Shown: positions 6,944-14,425, counted from the stretch's first letter. The stretch: 18,616 nt of DNA from an uncultured Prevotella sp. (GCA_900543975.1 UQTI01000057.1:1-18616); one strand, 5' to 3'. Numbers and translations: made by a program. Notes: a model not told the origin generated them from the letters alone.

Positions 6944-7828
6944 TCAAAAAATAATGTTATCGTTCCCGAACCCCTGCCTCAGATGCTTGCCGTCGAAGAG
7001 CAGCGACGACTCACAGTAGGCGCGGTTGGCATAATGGCGCATGTAGATGTCGAGCACCCGCAGATTGCGGTTGTAGAGATAATTGCTGCAACAGCAGTTG
7101 CGCCCACGGTTGCGGCTCTCGGTAAAATAGCAATGAGGTATGGTGTCGAGCTGCAAGGCAGAAAGAGGAACGAACCGCTCATGACAATAGGCGTTAACAT
7201 CCATAAGAGCCACAAAGCCGAGGCGTGTGATGCCGAGGTCGAGGCAGAAGTTCATCATGCGATGAGCCTCGGCGGTGGAGTCGACATATCCGCGCACGAG
7301 GTTACAGCTGGCGTTGAGCTTCATCATGTCAATGCCCTCAAAGCGAAGCGCCGACGGCAGGATCTCCGTGCCGTAAAGCTCTGACAGCCGCTGGCGGTCG
7401 TAGTGGTGGAGCGACATGGAGACAGAATCGAAGCGAGGGTGCTGCATGAGACGCTGCGACGACGGCAGCAGTCCGTTGGTGTTGAGGTGAACATGTATGT
7501 CGTCATACCGGCTTTTCGACAGCTCCTGCAGCAGCTCCTCCACCAGCGGCGCCACCACAGCAGGCTCGCCACCCGTTATGTTGAAGCGGTTGATGATGAT
7601 GCGGTTGCGTTGCAGCTCATCAACCACGCTGAAGAGCTTAGCCGTGTCAAACGGCCCCGTGGTGTGAGGAGCGCCAGCGTTGGAGCAGAACAGGCAACGG
7701 GCGTTGCAACCATCGGTGACCTTGACAAAGAGGTTTACGGCGGGCGGCACCCTTGATCCGGGTGTGTCGCCATGACAGCAGTCGGTGGTCTTGACGCTTA
7801 TCTCATGTCCGAAAATGCTTACACCCAT
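6944..7828 (-). CDS. Radical SAM protein, translationally coupled to the ADP-ribosylglycohydrolase
   Basis: The 294-residue product has the radical SAM motif CNARCLFC (Cys41, Cys45, Cys48), then TGGEP (85-89), the usual S-adenosylmethionine-contacting motif. A CCHG near the N-terminus and a C-terminal group (Cys245-247 and Cys272) could bind a second cluster, as in SPASM-like or related enzymes, but the spacing is not one I recognise. The substrate is unknown. The ATG at 7828-7826 overlaps the TGA of the upstream gene (TGATG), indicating translational coupling, so the two products are probably needed together. The frame stays open upstream of 7828, but only as the shadow of the upstream gene. 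The MITE-like element lies just downstream. Confidence 0.85.
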   Translation of the reverse strand: MGVSIFGHEISVKTTDCCHGDTPGSRVPPAVNLFVKVTDGCNARCLFCSNAGAPHTTGPFDTAKLFSVVDELQRNRIIINRFNITGGEPAVVAPLVEELLQELSKSRYDDIHVHLNTNGLLPSSQRLMQHPRFDSVSMSLHHYDRQRLSELYGTEILPSALRFEGIDMMKLNASCNLVRGYVDSTAEAHRMMNFCLDLGITRLGFVALMDVNAYCHERFVPLSALQLDTIPHCYFTESRNRGRNCCCSNYLYNRNLRVLDIYMRHYANRAYCESSLLFDGKHLRQGFGNDNIIF

Positions 7829-9636
7829 CACTCGTCTCCCCCGTTGTTTGCCTTGCGCCAGTCGTCGAGCAGGCTCCATATAAACGTGTTTTTCTCTTCT
7901 TGGGTGTCGAAGAGCATCATGCCTCCATTGCAGATGAACACGGGCAAGGTGGTGTCTTCGAGCGGCACAAAGCAATTGCCTGTCTCAACATAATGTTTGT
8001 CTTCCTTAAGAATGGAGCGAACAAGCTGATACTCATACATGTCTTGTACCTCGTTGGCGCCATAAGGTCTTGCCACACATGCCTTAACGTAATGACGGTC
8101 AGGGTAGCGCGGGTCTCTGCCCCACACGTTTTTGCCGTACATGTATGTGGGGGCAGCTCCGCCACGCCAGGCTTTCTTCACCGTAAAGCTACAACTTACA
8201 TCCTCGTCTCGGAAGTTGCGTTGCAGCACAGCCGCCAAGCCATACTTGCGCACGCCGCGCTCATGACGGCGATACATAAACTCGCGCAACAGGTTACCGT
8301 CGAGCTGTCCTGTGGGCGCCAGCTCCGGCCAGAAGCGTTGCAGGTATCGGCGGAACGTGTCTTTCACGTCGGGGCTAAAAGCGAAATAATAGTCTTCGGG
8401 GTTGGGACCGCAATGATTCACGCCACCCGAGGCTTTGAAGAAATCGTTGCACAGGTCGTCGGCACTGGTGTAACGCCTGAACTCGTTGAGATAAGCCACC
8501 AGGCGGATGGTCTTGTCGACCACATAGTCGCGGTAAGCGCCATACACGCCATGATAGCCCACGGGCGAGAGACGGTCGCGCAGCAGGTCTATGTCGAAAT
8601 GGCCATCGCGGAAACACTCTTTGGCGTAGCACCACATGGAACGCAAGCTACAGTTGAACGCCACATCATCGCCGCCCATGCGAGCCATCTCCAAGATCTC
8701 CATGAGCGCGTTGTAAGCCTCATCGGGCGAGGAGAAGCCCTGTCGCGCGTTCAGAGCGGCAAGCATGTCGACAAGCGTGCGCATCTGTCCCTTAACCTTT
8801 CTTGTGAAGAAGGCGGGCAGCGGCAACCGTTTTTCGCGTATGATGAGATGACGACTGCACTCGCGGTCAAACTCGGCATTGACCTTCAACATCCATTCGG
8901 GCAACATGTCGAGAGCGGCATCGACCAACGCGGCAGGCATCTCGCGATACATGGCATAGGCCATGGGGCCGGCAATGGCACAGAGCGTGTCGGCATCGCC
9001 GCCAAGAGCTATGCAACGGCGCAGGCAGTCGACATAGCCATAAGAAGAAAGAAGGCAGATGAGGGCCGCGGGCACGGTCTTTTGGCACGTCTCGTCAAAG
9101 GTGTAGCGCGGCTTTATGTCGTCATAAGAGAGCGATGCCCACTCGGGATAATAACGTTGAAGCACATTCTCTTTCACATAGTCGGCACCACGTCCTGTCT
9201 TTAAGAAAAAGACGGTGAGGGCTGTCGCCACCGCTCCTTTTATGCCCTCTGGGTGGTTGTGGGTGGGCATGGCGGTGAGAGATGCCATGCTCACACACTC
9301 GGCCTCGCTCTCTGCCAGCCATCCTGCCGCCGAACAGCGCATGGCGCTGCCGTTGCCGAAGCTGTTGTAGGGTTGAGGGTTTGACGAGCTGACCCATCTC
9401 ATGAAGTTGCCTCCATAGCCTGCCCACGGGTGCTGGCGGCAACGTGTGTGCAGGTTGTCACCCATGTTGAGGTCGCGGAGCAGCGCCTCGGCACAAGCGA
9501 AGGTGCAGACCGTGTCGTCGGTATACTTGGCTTTCGGATGGAAGAACACCACGTCTTCCTCTTTCTTTGTAGCATTAAACTCGTATGCGCTTCCTGCGAT
9601 GTCGCCAATGGCTGCGCTAAGCAACAGATTGTCCAT
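7828..9636 (-). CDS. ADP-ribosylglycohydrolase fused to an unidentified C-terminal half
   Basis: The first 260 or so of 602 residues are an ADP-ribosylglycohydrolase (DraG/ARH): GDIAGSAYEF (11-20), YTDDT (38-42), GNGSAMR (94-100), HNHPEG (126-131) and GGDADT (212-217). These supply the Asp/Thr ligands of the two magnesium ions, so the enzyme should be active in removing ADP-ribose from a protein, nucleic acid or small molecule. Residues 263-602 are not part of the standard fold; they look like a helical segment (about 265-400) and a mixed alpha/beta segment with HERGVRKYG and ETGNCFVPLEDTTLPVF. I cannot name that half. No signal peptide is seen, so it is cytoplasmic. The gene leads a leftward unit with the radical SAM gene overlapping by one base. 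A long plus-strand frame (7900-9204) is only its complement. Confidence 0.88.
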   Translation of the reverse strand: MDNLLLSAAIGDIAGSAYEFNATKKEEDVVFFHPKAKYTDDTVCTFACAEALLRDLNMGDNLHTRCRQHPWAGYGGNFMRWVSSSNPQPYNSFGNGSAMRCSAAGWLAESEAECVSMASLTAMPTHNHPEGIKGAVATALTVFFLKTGRGADYVKENVLQRYYPEWASLSYDDIKPRYTFDETCQKTVPAALICLLSSYGYVDCLRRCIALGGDADTLCAIAGPMAYAMYREMPAALVDAALDMLPEWMLKVNAEFDRECSRHLIIREKRLPLPAFFTRKVKGQMRTLVDMLAALNARQGFSSPDEAYNALMEILEMARMGGDDVAFNCSLRSMWCYAKECFRDGHFDIDLLRDRLSPVGYHGVYGAYRDYVVDKTIRLVAYLNEFRRYTSADDLCNDFFKASGGVNHCGPNPEDYYFAFSPDVKDTFRRYLQRFWPELAPTGQLDGNLLREFMYRRHERGVRKYGLAAVLQRNFRDEDVSCSFTVKKAWRGGAAPTYMYGKNVWGRDPRYPDRHYVKACVARPYGANEVQDMYEYQLVRSILKEDKHYVETGNCFVPLEDTTLPVFICNGGMMLFDTQEEKNTFIWSLLDDWRKANNGGDE

Positions 9637-9697
9637 AATGAAAAGGTGTTTGTGGGGGATAGAATTGTTTCTGTTTCGTAAGCAAAACTTACATTGG

Positions 9698-9705
9698 CAA
9701 AATTA
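9698..9705 (-). promoter_or_regulatory. Possible -7 element for the ADP-ribosylglycohydrolase unit
   Basis: The minus strand reads TAATTTTG, matching TAnnTTTG, 62 bases before the start codon at 9636. No good -33 TTTG is present at the usual distance. Confidence 0.45.
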
Positions 9706-9727
9706 TCAAAAAATCGCGAATTATCAT

Positions 9728-9735
9728 TACTTTTG
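9728..9735 (+). promoter_or_regulatory. Possible -7 element for the histidine phosphatase gene
   Basis: TACTTTTG matches TAnnTTTG and lies 56 bases before the ATG at 9792; the leader between is almost all A with a few G. The -33 element is not evident. It is divergent from, and about 22 bases from, the opposite -7 element at 9698-9705. Confidence 0.45.
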
Positions 9736-9791
9736 CAGTCGGAAAAAAAGAAAAGGAACAAAAAAAATAAAAAAAAGAAAGAAAACAAGCA

Positions 9792-10304
9792 ATGACACAT
9801 ACAACCCTTTTGCTCACACGCCACGGCGAAACGGTGGACAACGTGAACCAGATAATGCAAGGACAGACTCAAGGACAGCTCACCACCCACGGACGCGAAC
9901 AGGCTGAGGTGGTGGCGAAAGAGATGGCAGACAGGCAGATCGACGTTTTCGTGTCGAGCGATCTCAAACGCGCCATCGACACTTGCCACATCATAGCCCT
10001 ACCCCACAAAGCACCTGTTGTGACCACGCCTCTGCTGCGCGAGCGCGACTGGGGAAGTTTCACAGGGCGTTACATACCCGACCTGAAAGGAGAGCCATGG
10101 CCTGACGACATTGAGACGATGGACGACCTGAAAGCGCGTGCGGCACACTTCATCGAGTTCATACGCCGCAGCTATCCCGGAAAGACGGTCTTGGCCGTGG
10201 GCCACGGCATCATTAACAAGGCCATACAAAGCGTCTATTATGACAAGCCCACAAACAAGATTGTGCCGATGAAAAACGCTGAGGTGCGCGTGCTGGAGCT
10301 TTGA
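9792..10304 (+). CDS. Histidine phosphatase family protein (phosphoglycerate mutase-like)
   Basis: The 170-residue product begins with LLLTRHGET: Arg10, His11 and Gly12 form the RHG catalytic motif, His11 being the residue that becomes phosphorylated. RERDWGSFTG supplies the conserved acidic region, and VGHG (136-139) gives the second catalytic His138. The length matches small broad-range phosphatases of the GpmB/CobC type rather than glycolytic mutase (about 230-250). The substrate cannot be told from sequence. It is a cytoplasmic protein with no signal peptide. The A-rich leader lacks a clear Shine-Dalgarno site, usual for Bacteroidota. It stands divergent from the ADP-ribosylglycohydrolase gene, and no functional link is visible. 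Confidence 0.9.
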   Translation: MTHTTLLLTRHGETVDNVNQIMQGQTQGQLTTHGREQAEVVAKEMADRQIDVFVSSDLKRAIDTCHIIALPHKAPVVTTPLLRERDWGSFTGRYIPDLKGEPWPDDIETMDDLKARAAHFIEFIRRSYPGKTVLAVGHGIINKAIQSVYYDKPTNKIVPMKNAEVRVLEL

Positions 10305-10316
10305 AACAGATGGCTT

Positions 10317-10379
10317 AGTGACGGTAAAAAAAAATCTCACGACTTGCTCAGGAGCACTTATCCCTTGCAAGTCGTGAGA
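10317..10379 (-). terminator. Perfect 13-bp hairpin with T9 tail, carrying the MITE end motif
   Basis: TCTCACGACTTGC (10335-10347) pairs perfectly with GCAAGTCGTGAGA (10367-10379) around a 19-base loop. On the minus strand the stem is followed by nine T (10334-10326), so it would terminate the leftward SFG-repeat gene about 150 bases after its stop. The flanking AGTGACGGTAAAAAAA (10317-10332) is identical to the left end of the element at 6715. The rest of the gap (10380-10527) holds AT-rich sequence with a repeated word TTTTATAACCCTT(A/G)ATT and no gene. Confidence 0.65.
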
Positions 10380-10527
10380 AAAAAATTAGACCAATAATAT
10401 TCTTTTATAACCCTTAATTGTCTTTTCTATAATCTTTTTATTATCTTTTTTATAACCCTTGATTATCTCTTTAAAATTACCTTCTTTATCCAATCAAAAT
10501 TTTTTCAATCTTCACTCTTCACTTAAT

Positions 10528-11760
10528 TCATCTTCTGCTGCCAAACGAGCCATGACCGCCACCACCGTGGTTGCCGCCTCCACCGAATGAGCTTCCACCG
10601 CTACGGCCACCGCCGAACGAGCTTCCACCGCTACGGCCACCACCGAATGAGCTTCCACCGCTGCGGCTGCCACCGAACGAACTGTTGCCGCGGCTTGGAG
10701 CTACGCTGGGAGCGCTTGGACGACTGCTTCTTCCGAACGAAGAGCTACCGCGTCCGCCACCAAACGATGATGAAGAGCGACGACCTGAGCCGAAGCTTGA
10801 GCCTGATGACGATGAGCTACCCTCGTTACGACTGGGTGAGAACGTGTTGCGGGGCGTGCTTGTCGTTGAGCCTGAGCGTCTGCTGCCAAAGGTGCTCTGC
10901 GAGTTGCCGACGGTGCTGCGGGTGCTGCTCTCGCGACCATTGCTGCCAAAAGCGCTGTTGCCACGAGAAGAAGCTGAGGAGCGGCGACCTGAACCAAACT
11001 GAGCGTTGTTGCCGTTAACGTTGCCATTGCCGAACGAATTGTTACGGTTGGCGTTGCCGAACGAGCTGTTGTTACGGTTAGCGTTGCCGAACGAGCTGTT
11101 GTTGCGATTGGCGTTGCCGAACGAGCTGTTGTTGCGGTTAGCGTTGCCGAACGACATGGTTCCGTTGTTCATCATCGGCGGGCGCTGGGCTGTGCCGAAC
11201 TGGGTGCGGCTGCTGGGGTTGCCGCTATAGCCGTTGCCGAAATCGCCACGACGGAAACCGTCGCGCATTCCGAAATAGTTGTTATGATGCGGCGGACAGA
11301 TGCGACGGTCGCGATACCATGAGCGACCACCGTTCATGTGCCAGCTGTGACCGCCACGATACTCTATGTAAACGGTGGGACGGCCAAAGAAGAAATAGTC
11401 GCGATACGGGTAGCGGGCATAAACGCCGAAATGCCAATAGCCTGCGTTCCAGTAGAGCGGACGATAGAAATAGGCGGCGTCACAGAAAGCACGATACTGC
11501 CACGACAGCAGGATGTAGCTGAGGTCGAGGTTGCGACGCTCCCAATAGGGACCATACAGGTCGTCGACGGTGTGCACACCCATCAGGTAGTCGAGGTTTA
11601 TCTCGTATGCTGCCTCATACTGCTCGTCGGTGAGGTTAAGTTCATACGCCATCTTGTCGGTGAGGAACAGCGCCTGCTGACGGGCCTGCTCATAACTCAT
11701 AGCAGTTGCCGACACGGTCATCATGACCATTGCTATAAGGGCGAATATAAACTTTTTCAT
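10528..11760 (-). CDS. Secreted protein with SFG-type ten-residue repeats, unidentified family
   Basis: The 410-residue protein has a clear signal peptide (1-20, ending SATA). Residues 21-160 form a compact region rich in Tyr, Trp and Arg that starts with LNLTDEQYEAAYEINLDYL, a pattern recurrent in Bacteroidota secreted proteins and reminiscent of LTxxQ proteins. From about 203 it is low-complexity: four copies of SFGNANRNNS (203-242), a Ser/Arg/Gly region, then SFGGGRSGGS repeats to the end. Both arrays have a 30-base, 10-residue period. Such Gly/Ser/Asn-rich tails are probably disordered and could bind polyanions, given many Arg; this is inference. It is likely periplasmic or exported. A well-formed promoter lies at 11812-11842 and an operator-like repeat beside it. 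Confidence 0.8.
   Translation of the reverse strand: MKKFIFALIAMVMMTVSATAMSYEQARQQALFLTDKMAYELNLTDEQYEAAYEINLDYLMGVHTVDDLYGPYWERRNLDLSYILLSWQYRAFCDAAYFYRPLYWNAGYWHFGVYARYPYRDYFFFGRPTVYIEYRGGHSWHMNGGRSWYRDRRICPPHHNNYFGMRDGFRRGDFGNGYSGNPSSRTQFGTAQRPPMMNNGTMSFGNANRNNSSFGNANRNNSSFGNANRNNSSFGNANRNNSFGNGNVNGNNAQFGSGRRSSASSRGNSAFGSNGRESSTRSTVGNSQSTFGSRRSGSTTSTPRNTFSPSRNEGSSSSSGSSFGSGRRSSSSFGGGRGSSSFGRSSRPSAPSVAPSRGNSSFGGSRSGGSSFGGGRSGGSSFGGGRSGGSSFGGGGNHGGGGHGSFGSRR
10571..10690. repeat. In-gene tandem repeats, 30-base period (SFGGGRSGGS units)
   Basis: About four 30-base units encode SFGG(G/S)RSGGS near the C-terminus of the secreted SFG protein. The units differ by single bases only, so copy-number change by slippage or recombination is plausible. 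Confidence 0.75.
11035..11155. repeat. In-gene tandem repeats, 30-base period (SFGNANRNNS units)
   Basis: Four 30-base units, each containing GCGTTGCCGAACGAGCTGTT or a close variant, encode SFGNANRNNS. They share period and the SFG core with the C-terminal array although the remaining residues differ. Confidence 0.8.
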
Positions 11761-11811
11761 AATCTTATATCTTTAAACTTGTTCTTTACTGTTGTTTTCT
11801 TTTCTCTGATG

Positions 11812-11842
11812 CAAAGGTAGCAACTAAAAAGAAGCTTGCAAA
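11812..11842 (-). promoter_or_regulatory. Promoter of the secreted SFG-repeat gene
   Basis: On the minus strand TTTG (11842-11839) and TACCTTTG (11819-11812) are 19 bases apart, a full match to the Bacteroidota consensus, giving a leader of about 45 bases. Confidence 0.75.
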
Positions 11843-11843
11843 A

Positions 11844-11880
11844 GGATTTTCCCTATATCGGGGTGGAAAATCCCTACATC
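11844..11880. promoter_or_regulatory. Operator-like repeat between divergent genes
   Basis: GGATTTTCC (11844-11852) and GGAAAATCC (11865-11873) form a perfect inverted repeat, and TCCCTATATC (11850-11859) is directly repeated as TCCCTACATC (11871-11880) with a 21-base period, two helical turns. It starts immediately upstream of the -33 box of the leftward promoter and lies 91 bases before the Wzi ATG, so a regulator could control one or both genes. Confidence 0.5.
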
Positions 11881-11970
11881 ATCAATGGTCATAACGCAAT
11901 AAAACCCACGCGCGAACGTTATTTAAAGAACTAACAGACGTTTAAAGAAGAAAAACTGAATTTCATTATC

Positions 11971-13557
11971 ATGAAGATAACTTCAATAACAGCCATGCTC
12001 TTGCTGGCCACACCATCAATAATGGCACAGGCCGACTGGCACGACAGCGATTCGCTGATAAAGGCGGAGCCGACCAAAGACCTTGCCTACAAGGTAGAGA
12101 TGCAGGCATCGGCCTCGAAAGGAAAGACACCGCTGTGGCTCAACGCCAACAGGCACGGTCTCAGTTCGCTCGACAAGACCAACGGTTACATAAGGGCAGC
12201 CATTGAGCGACCGCTGCACACCGACTCGCTGCGCCGCTGGGGCTTGGGCTACGGGCTGGACATCGTGGCACCGCTCCACTACACAAGCCATTTCATCGTG
12301 CAGCAAGCCTATGTGGAAGGACGATGGCTGCACGGCACGCTGACCGTGGGCAGCAAGGAGTGGGACATGGAGCTGAAAAACAACCGTCTGAGCTCAGGCT
12401 CACAGACCCTTGGCATAAACGCGCGCCCCGTGCCACAGGTCAGGCTGGCTCTGCCACGCTATTGGACCGTCCCGTTGCTCAACGGATGGGTGCAGCTAAA
12501 GGGACACATTGCCTACGGCATGATGACAGACGACTCGTGGCAACACGACTTCACGCATAAGCAGAGCCGCTACGCCGACAACGTGCTCTACCACTCGAAG
12601 GCTGGATACCTGCGCATTGGCAAAGACGAGGACCTGTATCCGCTGAGTCTGGAGATGGGACTGGAGATGGCTACCCAGTTTGGCGGCACACCATACCAGC
12701 GCAACGGACAGGGCGAGATGGTTGCCGTTCCTACCAACAAAGGCCTCAAAGCGTTCTGGAACGCGTTCCTTCCCGGAGGACAAGACGACACAGACGGAAT
12801 GTATGGCAACAAGGAGGGCAACATCTTGGGCAGCTGGGTGATGAGAATAAACTACAACTCCGAGACATGGCGACTGGGCGTGTATGCCGACCATTTCTTC
12901 GAGGACCACAGTCAGATGTTCATGCTCGACTATAACGGCTACGGCCAAGGCGAGGAGTGGAACACATGGAAGGACCGCCGCTACTTCATGTATAGCCTCA
13001 AAGACATGATGCTCGGAGCTGAGATGAACATCAAGTATGGCACATGGCTTCGAAACATTGTGTTCGAGTATCTCTATACGAAATACCAGAGCGGACCATA
13101 CAACCACGACCGCACGCAGAACATCAGCGACCACATTGCCGGCTGCGATGACTACTATAACCACGGCACTTACACCGGATGGCAACATTGGGGACAGGTC
13201 ATCGGCAACCCGCTGTTCCGCTCGCCTATATATAATACCAACGAGAAGATCGGTGTCTACGACAACCGCTTCGTGGCGTTCCACTTAGGCTTTGACGGAC
13301 AACCCACCGACCGCTTGTCGTACCGCGCCCTCGCCACATGGCAAAAGGGATGGGGAACCTACTTGTACCCTTTCACAAAGGCGCACCAGAACGTGAGCTT
13401 CATGCTCGAGTCGACATACCACTTCAACAACGGTTGGCAAGCCACAGCCGCTTATGGCATGGACTTCGGCAGCAACCTTATGCTCGGCCATAACGCAGGA
13501 GGACAGATAACGGTTTGCAAGAAGGGACTTTTTAAAGGTAAAAAAGTAAAAAGGTAA
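11971..13557 (+). CDS. Capsule assembly Wzi-family outer-membrane protein
   Basis: The 528-residue product has a signal peptide (about 1-19, ending SIMAQ) and then the features of the Bacteroidota Wzi family: TPLWLNANRHGLSS (53-66), NGYIRA, a GYGLDIVAPLHY strand, VQQAYVEGRWLHGTLTVGSKEWDMEL, and many alternating aromatic strands through to the C-terminus. Wzi is an 18-strand beta-barrel lectin that helps attach capsule or exopolysaccharide to the outer surface. No capsule synthesis genes adjoin it. The last residues are abnormal: the barrel seems to end at Phe in KKGLF, the usual terminal aromatic, but KGKKVKR and the stop come from a purine-rich repeat starting at 13527. This tail could affect barrel insertion. 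No clear plus-strand promoter was found. Confidence 0.82.
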   Translation: MKITSITAMLLLATPSIMAQADWHDSDSLIKAEPTKDLAYKVEMQASASKGKTPLWLNANRHGLSSLDKTNGYIRAAIERPLHTDSLRRWGLGYGLDIVAPLHYTSHFIVQQAYVEGRWLHGTLTVGSKEWDMELKNNRLSSGSQTLGINARPVPQVRLALPRYWTVPLLNGWVQLKGHIAYGMMTDDSWQHDFTHKQSRYADNVLYHSKAGYLRIGKDEDLYPLSLEMGLEMATQFGGTPYQRNGQGEMVAVPTNKGLKAFWNAFLPGGQDDTDGMYGNKEGNILGSWVMRINYNSETWRLGVYADHFFEDHSQMFMLDYNGYGQGEEWNTWKDRRYFMYSLKDMMLGAEMNIKYGTWLRNIVFEYLYTKYQSGPYNHDRTQNISDHIAGCDDYYNHGTYTGWQHWGQVIGNPLFRSPIYNTNEKIGVYDNRFVAFHLGFDGQPTDRLSYRALATWQKGWGTYLYPFTKAHQNVSFMLESTYHFNNGWQATAAYGMDFGSNLMLGHNAGGQITVCKKGLFKGKKVKR

Positions 13558-13772
13558 AAAGGTAAAAAAAGGGCTGACGCCGTTGGAAGGGAAAAACGAA
13601 AAGGGAAAAGTGAAAAATTCCATAAACTTTTTAAAGGTAAAAAAGTAAAAAGGTAAAAAAAGGGCTGACGCCGTTGGAAGGGAAAAACGAAAAGGGAAAA
13701 GGGAAAAGAGAAAAATCCCATAAACTTTTTAAAGGTAAAAAAGTAAAAAGGTAAAAAGGGCTGATGCCGTTA
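13527..13772. repeat. Purine-rich tandem repeat, three copies (period 98-99)
   Basis: Units begin ACTTTTTAAAGGTAAAAAAG at 13527, 13626 and 13724. Each contains AAAGGT words, GGGCTGA(C/T)GCCGTT, and in the first two copies a further run of GGGAAAA words. The third copy diverges after GCCGTTA. The core matches the two copies at 5147-5240. The first copy overlaps the 3' end of the Wzi gene. From 13773 to 13843 the sequence remains A/G-rich. Confidence 0.9.
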
Positions 13773-13843
13773 CTGTTTATAAGAGAAAAGAGAAAAGAAA
13801 AAAGAAAAGGGAAAAATATTATAGCTTGGCTAATTGAGAAACA

Positions 13844-14305
13844 ATGAAAAAAGCGATATATACAGCCATTGGCGCAACCATGATTGCGGCCATGACATCA
13901 TGCACGATAGAAACCAGCGACAACGGCAATTTTGACGGGTTCTGGCATCTGGAGAAAGTGGACACGCTGGCAACAGGCAACACGCTCGACATGTCAGGAA
14001 AGCGCGTGTTCTGGGGCGTGCAATATAAGCTCTTAAGCGTGCGCGACACCGACAAAGAAGGCATTCACGGTTATTATTTACGCTTCCGCCAGACAGGCGA
14101 CAGCATAATAACCAGCACTCCTTATAAGGACAACTGGCATGAGGACAAAGGCGACAACGGCGGCGACCACCCCATCGACGACCCCACCCTGCTGGCCCCT
14201 TATGGCATAAATAACCTTGAAGAAGGCTTTGCCAAAGAGAAGCTGACAGGCGGCAGAATGGTGCTACGCTCAAAGACGCTACGTCTCCATTTCAAGAAGT
14301 TCTGA
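13844..14305 (+). CDS. Small predicted lipoprotein, possibly lipocalin-like
   Basis: The 153-residue product starts MKKAIYTAIGATMIAAMTSC; Cys20 in MTSC is a probable lipidation site. The mature part begins with acidic/polar residues, then FDGFWHLEKVDTL and a series of short beta-type segments ending in RMVLRSKTLRLHFKKF. The GFW-L-x-x-V opening and strand-rich pattern resemble small Bacteroidota lipocalin-like lipoproteins (ligand-binding barrels), but I cannot assign a family firmly. It is envelope-anchored if the signal is real. It follows the tandem repeat after the Wzi gene; read-through from Wzi is possible, and no separate promoter was found. Confidence 0.75.
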   Translation: MKKAIYTAIGATMIAAMTSCTIETSDNGNFDGFWHLEKVDTLATGNTLDMSGKRVFWGVQYKLLSVRDTDKEGIHGYYLRFRQTGDSIITSTPYKDNWHEDKGDNGGDHPIDDPTLLAPYGINNLEEGFAKEKLTGGRMVLRSKTLRLHFKKF

Positions 14306-14425
14306 AACTCCAAGGGCTTAGCACTAAAAGGCTACACTCCCATGTCGAAGCTGAACATACAGACAAAAATAGAGCACAGATTCATTTAAATTAGTTTTGA
14401 GCACCATCCTAACAAATAAATTTTG

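Noticed and set aside
7900..9204. Long plus-strand open frame (434 codons) opposite the ADP-ribosylglycohydrolase
   Set aside because: It is the complement of a strongly motif-supported gene with GC-biased codons and shows no domain of its own.
11035..11155. CRISPR-like 30-base repeats
   Set aside because: Units are contiguous, in frame and encode a ten-residue protein repeat.
12496..13284. Minus-strand open frame (262 codons) opposite the Wzi gene
   Set aside because: Shadow of a recognised outer-membrane gene; Val/His-rich composition typical of antisense frames.
13527..13772. CRISPR array
   Set aside because: Whole 98-99 base units are near-identical, with no unique spacers and no cas genes.
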